Shown: positions 47,601 through 56,749 of the stretch, in pieces | Numbering within the stretch: the first letter of the stretch is position 1 | How the letters are laid out: the number at the start of each line of letters is the position of its first letter | NCBI GenBank assembly: GCA_026874595.1 | Contig: CM049321.1 | Span: 6,010,979 to 6,074,978, forward strand | From: Sipunculus nudus | Lineage: Eukaryota; Annelida; Sipuncula; Golfingiida; Sipunculidae | Direction: 5' to 3' | DNA: 64,000 nt | Made by a program: the position numbers and the translations under genes | The notes under the pieces: generated by a model | What the model was told of the DNA's origin: nothing | Databases searched by the model: none | What the model saw: the letters and a program-made list of their open reading frames with translations, nothing else

Positions 47601-50600
47601 GGAAGACGAAGATTAAATGTGGGATGTTATAGTTGGCCAGGACGAGGTTGCCCATGGATTCGCCAATAAGAACGTATAAAACGCATGAACTTGAAATGGC
47701 ATGTCCGTGTGCCACGGTAGTTTTCTGGGAAATCTTTGTATTAAATAAAAATCGAACTGACAGTACACACTTTATTGCAGATGATTATGTACCGTTTACA
47801 AAATGTGTCAGCCTTTAATTAACAGTGTTCTCCTACCTTTGGATATTTCCAGGATCATTCTCAAATCAAAAGTTTTCAGAATGTTATTTAATAATTCATA
47901 CAATAAATTATATTTTGTGAGGAATTAACTTTATCATGAAATCGAGTTAATCAAACCTGGGCTATTTTTAAATTCCTAAAAGTTTACCTCAGAAAATAAA
48001 GTCAACCACATAATGTTAACTGAGTCACAATATTTTGGACCCATAACTCTCTCAGAAGATTCTCGAATATATTGCATTGCCAGTGTTAGAAATCGTGGAT
48101 GGTGAAGTATAATGAAACATCATGAGTACACACCCATGCTGGATGGCAGAGGTGAGTTTGGCAAAAACACGAGGTGAACATTACACATACATGATCGTTG
48201 GATTTATATATGTTTAGAGAGATTCTAGAAAATGGGGACGCACTGGGTCCCGTAATAGAAGAAGGGTCTATATTTTAGAATGAAATAACCTATTGCTTTC
48301 TCATATAATTAGACAGGAACATATAGAATTAAACATAAATCTTAAAAATATTTTATGTCAAATAATTAATTGTGAAAAGTTTATTTTTTGGAATGTCTAT
48401 CTATTGACTAGGTTCAGGAAAGTAAGTTAGTAGTAAACCCAAATTTCCATAGATGGCGCTGGCAATTGACGGGCTCCTGACTTCAACAACATAAGATTTG
48501 GGGTTGTTAAATGCACATTTTGTAAGAGAAACAATTTATAAAACTCAAAAGTAAAGAAATATCCAAATTATCTCTTAACATTTACCCAAGGTCGCTGATA
48601 AAAACTATATATGATATAAATGAAGTTTTTTTTTCATTCATTCAACACTGATGAAGTTTTCTTTCCGCCAGTTGGTGTCCAGTCAAATTTGGCGATTATT
48701 CCCCTCAATTTAAATATTCTCACACAATCTCACACTGAAACTCATGAAGGAGCAAAACCTTAAGCTACATAATAAAAAAACAGCATGCATATTTTGCAAC
48801 TTTATCTGTCTTCTGAGTCTTTTGGGCAACTGACATGGTCTTTGTCAAGGATTAGCAGCCTCACTTTTACAATTACTTTTTTTTTAAATATGTATGATAC
48901 TCAATAACTTATCAACAAATTTCAAATGGAGTTGTTTCAATATGTAAGCAGTGAGCTTGGTCTTTATCAGTTTGGTTGATCTGTTGAAAAAAAAAACTGT
49001 TTTTCTAATATATTGATTTTACTGAATTGAAGTTATGTTTAACCAGGCATGGTTATAATTTTATTATAGTTTTCTCCAATGCAGCTTTGGCATGGATATG
49101 GTTTCATTCTAGTGAAATAGGCCTATCTCATTCCTCCTTTGCCGTTTATCTCATTCCTTACATTGCCGCTCATGATCTCTTATTTTAAGAACAGATTTCT
49201 GTTATAAAGATTATAGTTGGCACGACCATCGGTGTTTTTTTTTGTTGTACAAGAGATTGTACTGATGAATTTTTTTGGTCTAACAATCATAAATCAAATA
49301 TGTATTTAAAAGTATATTGATAAGCTAGTTAATTCAATTAATAAGCAAATATAATTCGCTCGAATTTCTTACAGTTATCATTCAGAAAAGTGTCAAGCTT
49401 CCCAATGAGGCATGACAAGAAGATTCCATTACACTAAGAATTCAGAACTATAGAACTCACAACATTACTCCAATCTATTGCAAAGTCTGTTTACATATTG
49501 TATTAGTTTTCCTAAATATAATTAGAGCTGTTGCTTTTATTTCTTCTTAAAGATTTAATAAACTTTTTAAGGAGATGTATGGAAACTTTTAGATTTAACA
49601 ATGTTTATGGCATTTTCAAGGATATAAAGATTTTACATAGTTTAACTGTAACTAGGTATTTCACAGCCATTTATGGTACAAAACATTTTCCATTTAATTA
49701 ACATGGATTTGTAAACATATTTTGTAAAATATCCATTATGTTTGTCTATATTTAGCTTGAAACTGTTTAATATTTGGAGAACATTTAAAAAGAATAGTTT
49801 GAGTACATTTTAAATTTAAACGTGCTATGAAATCATATTCGAAGAATCAGCAGCTAAAAGTATTAGTTTTTCTCTGGTTTTTAATATAACGGCAAGAGAT
49901 GTTCAATTGCTGTTAAAAGTATACTTGAATATTCAATAGCAATTGGATATATGATATCTGAAATTCATTAAACTATTTTAAAAGTAACGTGAAATCTGCG
50001 ATTTTCAGATATCCGACATTTACAAGACACCAAATGGAATAAATAATTAGGGTTTTAGATTATGTACATGTCATGGGGTCACAGACAAAGAGTATGAAAA
50101 ATACTTGATGTATGCATTCGGCTTGGAATGTTCCCTGGGAGTCAACGACAGAGCAATATTGGTTATCGGGAAACGGTTATTGCTTGTGAGTCCTTGTAAA
50201 TGCGGTCAAGTTCAAAAATGAATATCTGGACAATGCCTGTGACCTACGACTTACAGTGTGCCTCAATTTCAGCTATATGGAATCTGCCCTTTTGAAGATC
50301 TTGCCGAACAAAAAATGACAGAAGAAAGAAATAAAACTGGAATCGACTGTTTTGCACTAAGTGGACGACAGGAGTTCCACTCACAATACAGTTTTATGGT
50401 TAAAAATAAACTATTACCCGATATAAGCCCCCGTCCCAAGGAGGGAGGGGGGGGGGGGGCTCCATAAAAGAAAAAAAAAACTGACACAATTGTTACATAT
50501 GCTAATGTGATCTGAAATAAATTTCCGACATACCAGCTGGACTTCCGTGTAGTTCAGATAGTACGTCTTGCCGTCATAATGAATGATTGTACTATTTGCG

Positions 50601-50973
50601 AAGCTGACTTTAGGGTTATCTTTATGGAATTCAGGATCCACCCAAATTTGAAATACTCCGTGTATGTCAGATGCAAAATTGTACACACAGTTGCTTCTGA
50701 AATGTACACTCGGAGGATTGTCAAATTGTTTGTAGTTCCCGTTACCGCTCAGCTTGCAACATATATCTGTGAAAATAACGAGATTTACCTGCAGCACCAG
50801 TGCACCAATCTGGGAATAAACAGGTATAAACAACAGGTCTTCATTGTTACACAAGAAACACTATTGTTAAACTCTCAAAATATCCCCGCAGAAACATCCA
50901 CTCAGTCGTTGGACTGAATCCATGTTTCATTTGGATCCGCGCAACATATAATTGCATCTGTTGCTGAATTATC

Positions 50974-51029
<56 letters not shown>

Positions 51030-52945
51030 GAGTATAATAAATAAATGCTTTCATTTATCGCAATTTAATTCTACATTTTCTCAATATTTGTCGTTGATAT
51101 GTACAGAAAAGTAGATATGCCAGGTTTGAAACTTAATGAAACAAATATATGATGTACAGATTGACAGTATTAAAAAAATTCCTACCTCTTGCCCCGTGAA
51201 CTTCTGCTAAATCTGCAAGATAATGTTAGGATAGTACTATTATTATTATATTATATATTACTTTTATATCAACATGACAATATATTATTAATGCAAACAT
51301 TTTTTTGTCTTTAAATTCATCAGTGTGGTTTTGTTTTATATCTAGACAGCTTTGAACTGAACTTAAGTTAAAATAGCAAATTGCAGTGAATCGCCGTTTA
51401 TCCGAACAAAGTTACTGTCCTCGATATATTCAAATAAACGACGCTAAAATAGATATGCTTATCGAAATACAATTCTTGGTTCTTTTTACACCTATTGTTG
51501 TTGGTTTACTTAACGGCTTCCTTCCTTCTTTCGCTTGTTATGTAAATACTTGGATTAAAATCCTGATACGAAACATTTCTGTCACGGATTGTGCGTTAGA
51601 CAACTAGGTCGTGCGAGATGACGGCGGTTACCATAGATATGTGATGTATACTTAAATCTATACATATATAACTGTAGTTTATGTTCCTGTTTTTGTAGCC
51701 TTATTTTAGAGTTTCTTATATGTACAACGAGACATATAATGTCACTTATGGCTAGGATTTCTGTATATTGCAAAAAAAAAATTTCAGACAACATATTCAA
51801 CATATTTATTTCCGCTGAAACACCTAAAGCTGCGACACTCTCATAAGCGAATTTGAAAAGAAAACACCAGCAGTATTGAAAAATTTCAAATGCTCAACTT
51901 GGGTGGCATCATTCCTTTTGAAGCAAACATCCAAACACACCTGATTTTATATCCTTCTTAAGTTCCTACCTATGCATCTGCTATTGCCTCTGCAAACTGC
52001 TAATTATGCTGGCTTAGCTGACCTCATTGAATATGCATTTGTAAACCTGTGTAATTTAAACTCAAATAACAAGAAATAGTAGCCAGAGAAAAAAAAAGTT
52101 TAATTGGAATGGGGAAAAGTGTGAATTTTGTTATCAATTACTCATTCGTTTATGATGCATGATTCCTTATATGGAGTTTGCTAGTTATCTCATGACATGT
52201 TCAGCAAAAATAGCTTCCCGAGGATATATTTTTATGCATGAACTGATTCAGATGAAAGTGTAAACTTGTGTATTAATTGTATATTAATGTGACCAGTATT
52301 TCTACCGATTAATAACAGTAAGCTTGTTGGTACCTTATCACTCCTAGGACACCTGCATGACCAGATGATATTAATTGTCTGATGATATACTTAATATTTT
52401 TTTATCGTTTGAATTTACATATCTGTAAATGTCTTTCAATATACACTGCAGATTTTGTTTTATTATTCAGCTCATCAATATTTTATTGTTTGTATGTGCC
52501 TACGGGCACGGGCCACGCTTATAACAAAGCGCTCCTCTGGTGCGATTGCACTAGAATAAATAACGATCAATACCATAATAAATACATAAATGAGCCAGCA
52601 GTATGCTAAGAGCGCTGATCTTAATCCAGGCAGCTTTTCCCCCGTATGGCATTGTCAGATATGCAGCATTTTTTTTATAAGTTCAGCGGTCGAAAGCAAC
52701 ACACTCAGATACATGTGCTGCCACCTGTTGTGACATCAGTAAAAAGTAAGATGATTATGTTGGGGCATGAGCTTCCTTGTTTTCTCATCTCACACAAAAA
52801 CTTCAGCATATAATACATAAATATTTTATATCTAAATTCTAAATCCAGACGGCGATCCGGACCATTCCGGACATAACATGGCTGATGTAATTAACTACTC
52901 ACATGACAGCATGGAAACGAAGAGAAATATCCCCTTATACATCAT
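36763..52945 (-). CDS. Intact secreted protein with two von Willebrand type D domains (spliced, 392 or 399 aa)
   Basis: Exons (minus strand): 52945-52903, 51212-51186, [optional 50809-50789], 50766-50534, 46181-45967, 45338-45240, 42424-42399, 40503-40271, 38226-38033, 37138-37049, 36781-36763. All splice sites are GT-AG, all phases agree and no internal stop occurs; the total is 1179 nt. Residues 1-22 form a signal peptide (MMYKGIFLFVSMLS..HGA). VWD1 (about 24-206) has a degenerate start but keeps GLCGNNNGE. VWD2 (about 207-387) starts CCRVCGDPHTTIPDG, the canonical CGDPH, and keeps GLCGNCNG. The tail is CPAQG. VWD domains are Cys-rich extracellular modules of mucins, VWF and many invertebrate adhesive, mucus or matrix proteins; secretion is well supported, the specific role is unknown. 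The gene is paralogous and inverted relative to the broken copy at 2.8-23.6 kb. Confidence 0.8.
37049..37138 (-). CDS. VWD intact copy, exon 9 (end of VWD2)
   Basis: 90 nt, phase 2 to 2, acceptor ATTTTAG and donor GTAAGT. It encodes VDDDLITREGDDVNNDPNGL then ETFINSWKVEG, the acidic segment after GLCGNCNG, and is the counterpart of exon 5 in VWD1 (KTDDLVTSDG..SWNVVDG). It is too short and fragmented by overlapping frames to stand out as an ORF. Confidence 0.75.
37290..37336. repeat. (TA)n microsatellite in intron 8
   Basis: About 23 TA units. A short C-run followed by an A-run lies close by (37399-37420). Confidence 0.9.
38033..38226 (-). CDS. VWD intact copy, exon 8 (VWD2 second half)
   Basis: 194 nt, phase 0 to 2, acceptor TTTATAG and donor GTAAGT. 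It encodes NGQDVALPYEDQEFDCYKDD..MLCCDS..RICSPGRYCYDLCFDHQFD..GLCGNCNGV. Ten cysteines and the GLCG motif are shared with the plus copy at 23398-23591. Very strong conservation between the arms. Confidence 0.85.
38227..40270 (-). other. Intron 7 of the intact VWD gene
   Basis: 39480-40270 matches the flank downstream of exon 7' in the plus arm (8827-9760), including the shared SINE-like element at 39945-40048. The remaining part (38230-39480) shows no gene; 38990-39330 has repeat-like character but was not classified. Confidence 0.5.
39945..40048 (-). mobile_element. SINE-like insertion with (AAAT)n tail, arm-to-arm orthologue of 9062-9184
   Basis: Reverse complement of the 9062-9184 element at the same distance from exon 7, with the (TTTA)n tail at 39945-39970. 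Its presence in both arms means it inserted before the locus duplicated. Confidence 0.5.
40271..40503 (-). CDS. VWD intact copy, exon 7 (VWD2 first half with CGDPH)
   Basis: 233 nt, phase 1 to 0, acceptor TTACAG and donor GTAAGA. It encodes WPCCRVCGDPHTTIPDGLNF then NVNDVCTYDMILTDDGKLD..RRSWTDKIIFRQNGGVY..HTSVSV. CGDPH followed by DG and the C.Y strand is the signature opening of a VWD domain. Same length and phases as exon 3, consistent with an internal domain duplication. Confidence 0.85.
40504..42398 (-). other. Intron 6 of the intact VWD gene
   Basis: 40504-40980 matches the plus arm upstream of exon 7' (8070-8594) in inverted orientation. A tRNA-derived SINE lies at about 41790-41900. 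The rest is unrecognised. Confidence 0.5.
41790..41900 (-). mobile_element. tRNA-derived SINE head
   Basis: On the minus strand GTGGTGTCCTGGTTAGGGCG resembles an A-box region, and CAAGGTTGTTAATCC about 30 bp later a decayed B box. A related sequence on the plus strand near 18135-18200 (GTGGTGCGCGGTGGCGTCAT..GGGTGTTGAACCGCG) looks like another copy. Confidence 0.4.
42399..42424 (-). CDS. VWD intact copy, exon 6 (26-nt microexon linking VWD1 and VWD2)
   Basis: Acceptor CATTGCAG and donor GTGAGTAC. The 26 nt convert phase 2 (end of exon 5) to phase 1 (start of exon 7), which is exactly what is needed to read CGDPH in exon 7 in frame. It encodes G-CDDVEPPK, giving SWNVVDGCDDVEPPKPWPCC across the junctions. 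Without it the gene cannot be read through. Confidence 0.75.
43157..43248. repeat. 92-bp inverted repeat (two 35-bp arms, 22-bp loop)
   Basis: Arm 43157-43191 (TATATGAGTAAGTGAAGT..TATGATACCTTA) is complementary to 43214-43248 (TAAGGTATCATA..ACTTCACTTACTCATATA), with a few mismatches in the middle. It could fold into a long hairpin or be a tiny foldback MITE flanked by TA-rich sequence. Confidence 0.8.
44573..44611. repeat. (TA)n microsatellite
   Basis: About 19 TA units. Confidence 0.9.
45240..45338 (-). CDS. VWD intact copy, exon 5 (end of VWD1)
   Basis: 99 nt, phase 2 to 2, acceptor CATTGTAG and donor GTATGT. It encodes DKTDDLVTSDGTVLEERNF then DTYKIFGESWNVVDG. Counterpart of exon 9 in VWD2 and of 17067-17165 in the plus arm. 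Confidence 0.8.
45967..46181 (-). CDS. VWD intact copy, exon 4 (VWD1 second half)
   Basis: 215 nt, phase 0 to 2, acceptor TTACAG and donor GTGAGT. It encodes PDGTVAPIQGFPTQDDGTIR then IERIGANIKFTI..VEIFWHGAYNLKVCVGDQW..MNGLCGNNNGE. Fully open, with CAA where the plus copy has TAA. VWD features: the beta-strand run ending in LKVCV, and GLCG. Confidence 0.85.
46182..50533 (-). other. Intron 3 of the intact VWD gene (4.3 kb)
   Basis: 46200-46880 matches plus-arm 15800-16560. 47200-48250 matches plus-arm 6430-7480 and 14700-15300. 49900-50530 matches plus-arm 5180-5760. A G-run lies at 47231-47244. The 97-codon ORF at 47323-47616 is intronic and not conserved in the other copies. 48420-49900 is unrecognised AT-rich sequence. 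Confidence 0.55.
50534..50766 (-). CDS. VWD intact copy, exon 3 (VWD1 first half)
   Basis: 233 nt, phase 1 to 0, acceptor TTCACAG and donor GTATGT. It encodes DICCKLSGNGNYKQFDNPPS then VHFRSNCVYNFASDIHGVF..YYLNYTEVQL. It aligns to the VWD opening, but SGNGNYKQFDN replaces the usual GDPH.TFDG, so the first domain has lost the canonical motif. Same size and phases as exon 7. Confidence 0.85.
50789..50809 (-). CDS. Candidate 21-nt cassette microexon (adds DWCTGAA)
   Basis: Acceptor TTTATTCCCAG, donor GTAAAT, length 21 nt, phase 1 to 1, so inclusion or skipping keeps the frame. It would add DWCTGAA just after the signal peptide, including an extra Cys. The plus arm at 4899-4919 has the matching segment but with an in-frame TAA. 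At 13852-13863 (before exon 3) a 12-nt version ATGACAGCAAAG with donor GTACTG would also keep the frame. Confidence 0.4.
50985..51026. repeat. (TA)n microsatellite
   Basis: About 20 TA units in the intron before exon 3. Confidence 0.9.
51186..51212 (-). CDS. VWD intact copy, exon 2 (27 nt, end of signal peptide)
   Basis: Acceptor CTTGCAG and donor GTAGGA, phase 1 to 1. It encodes Y-LAEVHGAR with the neighbouring bases; the likely signal-peptidase site lies near HGA/R. It matches 13404-13430 at 25 of 27 positions. Confidence 0.7.
51213..52902 (-). other. Intron 1 (coding) of the intact VWD gene
   Basis: 51300-51960 matches plus-arm 12700-13330 in inverted orientation, and the rest is AT-rich with no gene. 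The short ORFs (51386-51607, 52382-52609) are not conserved. Confidence 0.5.
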
Positions 52946-52959
52946 AGTGGCGTCTGTAC
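52903..52959 (-). CDS. VWD intact copy, exon 1 (start codon, signal peptide)
   Basis: Acceptor CTGCAG, donor GTGAGT. The first ATG is at 52945-52943 in the context GCCACTATG, with a second ATG immediately after. It encodes MMYKGIFLFVSMLS, a hydrophobic signal-peptide core, and ends in phase 1. 14 nt of 5' UTR precede the ATG in this exon. Confidence 0.75.
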
Positions 52960-53099
52960 CTGCAGCAAATAATAACATGCGTCGATGTTTAGATTAAAAT
53001 TTGATGTTAACATCACTAATAAGCTTTAATATACACTAACAACCATGATAAGTTTAATGATAAAATCTCTGAATATTGAATTTTCCTGTTGGTGTATCC

Positions 53100-53215
53100 A
53101 TAATTTCTACATGCAGCCTGCAATATCCATGTCTAGCTTGTATGTACAATGGCAGTACCGGAGGTTTAGAGAAATATGAAGAAATTAACCTGAGAGGCTT
53201 CGTCAAGGGTTGGAG
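53100..53215 (+). other. Conserved antisense segment in intron (LEKYEEINLRGFVKG)
   Basis: Counterpart of 3950-4192 in the other arm. It encodes PCLACMYNGSTGGLEKYEEI then NLRGFVKG, preceded by an acceptor-like TTCTACATGCAG and followed by GG/GTTGG. Similar protein sequence in both arms suggests a relic exon or element; no family was recognised. Confidence 0.3.
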
Positions 53216-53977
53216 TTTATTTAGTTGCAAAGTACGTGCATCTGCAAAGTTTATAATATTAACCCTTTTTGGCCCAACTCAATCCTTAAATCACAGTGGA
53301 ATAACGTTGACCAACCAACCCGTAATGTGAGCTTTGACAGAATTAACAGATAAAGGATACCGCGGTGTAAAATCCATGTTTTTCAGTATGTTTCTTCCAA
53401 TACGGTAGGTATAGGAACTACTAGCGACTCAGGCGATCTATATTTATTGTGTATATTTGGGGAAGAATAGATCAACATATCAGTTTGTATATGAATCAAT
53501 GTGTATATATTAAGGGCAAATGACCATTTAAATGAAAATTGTATTTTTGTTGCCAATTTGGACATGCAGATATATTAACTGAATCTATTTTAAAATCTGA
53601 CACTCTTTGTATTTACAACATAAGTGATATTTCTTTCAGTGTTCATTGTTTATTTATTAAACATTTAATATTAACTGCTGATAACTGTTTAAGCTTAATG
53701 GAATAAAAAAAGTTCATACTTAAAAAAATATGCTGAAATTTGACCTAATAAAATCTTTCTTCCAAAAAGAGAGAGAACTCCAGGTGCCAATATCAAGTGA
53801 GCCCGGTGGTCTTCCGAACAGTGGAGGGATAAAGCATAATAATGGCAGCGGTTTCTGTACATATTGCAATTTTTTTTCAATATTTATTATTTCCACTAGC
53901 ATATGTGTTCTGTTTTTGATGAGAATGATTTAATAATGGTAGCTGATTCGTAACATATCGTTAAGTTTGATATAATA

Positions 53978-55118
53978 CTTTTGAGCGCCGCTTTTACAAA
54001 TAACGAATTTCCGAAAATTCGTTTTTCCGAAATCTCAACTTTTTCCCGAAAATTAATTCGTATCTACGAACTATTTTGCAAGTATTTAAGTACTTCAAAT
54101 CATTTTTTTTAATTACGAGTCACAGGAGCCTGAAGTCAGATGTTTAAGCCGTGTGATGACCTTAATTAATTAGTTCTGGACGGATGTTTCCGCATGGCAA
54201 AGGTGTGAAAACTACATCCAATCCCGCCATGCTAGGCTCCGAATACTCCATTAAAGCTACTGAGCTACTACTATCTAAGAGCACGCATCTGTACTCAAAC
54301 AAGCATAGTTCGTTAGCTTGGGTGTCAGGCCTAATAAATGAGCAGTTAACTCGCATGGAGACTGGCGAGGTATCATTCATACATTGCTGTGATGGAAAAG
54401 ACCATACACATGAGCAGTTCATTCCCAAGAGCAACTGTGTCAGCTACTTAAACTGACTGTTATTCAGTATATTCATCATTTAACTTTTACTGTAAAGAAT
54501 ACCATTATTCAGAAACGATCGCCTTTCTGTTACTTCAAAAAAATATATGAGGTCAAAGAAGAGAAACGACGACGTTATGCTTTGATGACAAGGTGACAAC
54601 CCTTGAGTGGAAAGACAGTGGTGACAATATGCCATCATCCAGATGTTAAAAAGATAGAGAGAACATTTTTTTAAAAAAGAAGTCAGGAAGTTATATAAGC
54701 GACGTTGGCTAGGGTATTCAATAAGCTTAAACCTACGTTAGATCTGATATGTATAAAACATCCATTTAAATAAGTAGGTTCTACGTTCTTTCAAAAACTT
54801 TCGCTCTGCCTGTGGGCAGTTAAATCAACTTCCTCAAATGCGATGTCATATGCTTTTTCCCTCTGGATATTTAAAAAAAAAATAAAAACAGGCCAGACCG
54901 ATCTTTACCATACAATCTCTGCAATAAATCAAATATTTGTACATGTCAGTTACGTAGGTCGAAAAAGAAACACGGTGTTCCCTCAGTAAAATGGCGTTTA
55001 ATTAATCACTAACTGTCATACAAACTTGCCGCTTGTTCCCTGACCGATTTTCCGAAAATTCGTTTTTCTTAAAGTAAAGCTCGTCCCTCGAGGCTTTCGG
55101 AAAAACGGCGCTCTACTG
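53978..55118. mobile_element. Pogo/Tigger-like non-autonomous DNA transposon (1.14 kb)
   Basis: The right end, read inward, is CAGTAGAGCGCCGTTTTTCC; the left end is CTTTTGAGCGCCGCTTTTAC. They share GAGCGCCG and the inner CGAATTTTCGGAAA-type repeats. TA dinucleotides flank both ends (53976-53977 and 55119-55120), as expected for the Tc1/mariner/pogo target site. Two overlapping ~90-codon ORFs on opposite strands (54162-54456) show no transposase motif. The element is absent from the matching intron of the plus arm, so it inserted after the duplication. Confidence 0.55.
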
Positions 55119-56646
55119 TAAATACTATTTTATACAATATAAAACATCACAACTACCTGCCGCCCCTCTTTCACCTCTGTGGACTAACTAACTATCCCCG
55201 TTATCCCACGTTATCCCCCTATCAAGAGAGGTTATGGACATGATTTTTCCACGAGCTGGCCAAGCCAGAAAAGGCGATTCATTGCTTCACAGGTTTTCAC
55301 CAATAGTAAATAGTGTCTTTCAATCTTCCACACATGTAATGTACCCACCTAGGGTAACACAGATTCTATTTTTAAACACTGGCAAGTGTTCCGTGTTTAA
55401 CATCAAATTATTGATAAACAAGCTCATGTATCCTTCACAAAAGCGTGACAAGAAGTGTCCTCACCATGAATTATAAAGAGTTATTGATACATATGTATCA
55501 GAAATCACATTATCAAAGCAATTGTACAGTTGGCTAATCAGTTGACGAACCTCATAATTTAAAATTGCCAATGGATTGTCATCGGGAATTTTGAATGAAC
55601 TTTGATCTCTTTGTTTAAACGGCTGTGATTGTTGTTTTTTAAGCTTTCATATAACACTCACCGACATACAAGTAACCAGGAATGAACAACAAACCTGCGC
55701 AGGGACCCAAAGGAAATCTCTCTTTGTGTTACACAGAAAATATATGTAACGGTCAAATGGAGCTATTCACATATCTGGTATGTTTTATAGACAAGACAGA
55801 CCAGTGCTTTCTCTTTAAATTTATTATGACATCTGCCAATGTTTCAAACCGTCAGCTTAGTCCAATACATCAGTACAAATTTAATAAGGTAGCATTGTGA
55901 TCAGTCGCGACAATATAAACATAACACACACGCCACTTGGCACGAAAACTGCAAAATTTTACAGATAAAGAGTATTGTTTCTTCGATGTTCATGTTTTAT
56001 ATTCCCTTCTCTTGCTTTAAGATGTCCCGCATATACATGATTAAACCAAATTTTGATAATAGGTCAGTTATAAAAAAGGGCTTTCCCTAATACCAGTGGA
56101 TGGCCCATAATACGGAATTCATTGAACTAGTCCAAAGTCTACCATTTATTAAGGCTATGCTCTCCCCGCAGAGGAAATACACTGCAGTTGTCCCAGACAT
56201 CCTTTAGTGTAACAACTGCTTTGAATAGCTAGGTTAACTTGACTCGAACAGCAGGGTGCGCACAGCATACTGAATTGTAATCGGACCACACAACGCGTTG
56301 TACTTCGTTGTGCATTCTGCCCAATTTTAATACATGCGACAGCCGCTCTCGTTTGTCTGTAAAACCGATTCTGGCATACTTCGAAAATCAGACCAATGAA
56401 AGCTTATGTTCAATGTAATCAAACAATCCAGACCTGCTAGATTTTGACTAGAATCACAATGAAACATCACAAACGCTTTCAATGCTCTCATTACAATGCT
56501 AGGCTCTCTATTCGCCCTTGTGTTCGAGTCCAGAACACCGTTGTATTAGGAGCGTAATGAATGCAGACACGTTTTCTAAGAGGTAATTTTTAGCAAGGTT
56601 TATCCCGTTTTTAAGTAAAATAACATGAAATTTTTGTCCCTCTTAC

Positions 56647-56680
56647 CTTTTCGGTTCTGGTGACTTCTTTCTTCCGTGCT
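56647..56680 (-). other. 5' UTR exon (exon 0) of the intact VWD gene
   Basis: It ends at the GTAAGA donor (56646-56641) and starts about 30 bp after the TATA box. It carries GAGCCTGAGCACGGAAGAAA and TCACCAGAACCGAAAAG, nearly the same as 2851-2884. The 5' end is estimated. Confidence 0.6.
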
Positions 56681-56689
56681 CAGGCTCAG

Positions 56690-56745
56690 TTCTGGAGGGG
56701 CTTTATATACTTTTCTTATAGGCCCGCGTGGCACATGTGCGCATG
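56690..56745 (-). promoter_or_regulatory. Core promoter of the intact VWD gene (TATA box)
   Basis: Minus-strand GTATATAAAGCCCC with TATAAA at 56707-56702. A CACATGTGCC motif lies about 25-30 bp upstream, next to a GCGCATGCGC palindrome at about 56740-56749. Box, spacing and first exon are conserved in the plus arm. Confidence 0.65.
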
Positions 56746-56749
56746 CGCA

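Larger units (their letters stand above)
52960..56646 (-). other. Intron in the 5' UTR of the intact VWD gene
   Basis: It contains the antisense conserved segment (53100-53215), the 1.14-kb inverted-repeat element (53978-55118) and a block (55150-55230) matching plus-arm 3060-3130. The remainder (55240-56600) has no recognised gene. Confidence 0.5.

Noticed and set aside
47323-47616. 97-codon ORF ending FKNNEGQRYKWEDED
   Set aside because: It lies in an intron block repeated at 7.2 kb and 15.1 kb, where the frame is not kept; treated as chance.
53695-53933. Overlapping ORFs with NCNFFSIF / PGGLPNSGGIKHNNGSGF
   Set aside because: Several overlapping short frames in AT-rich intron DNA; no conservation in the other arm.
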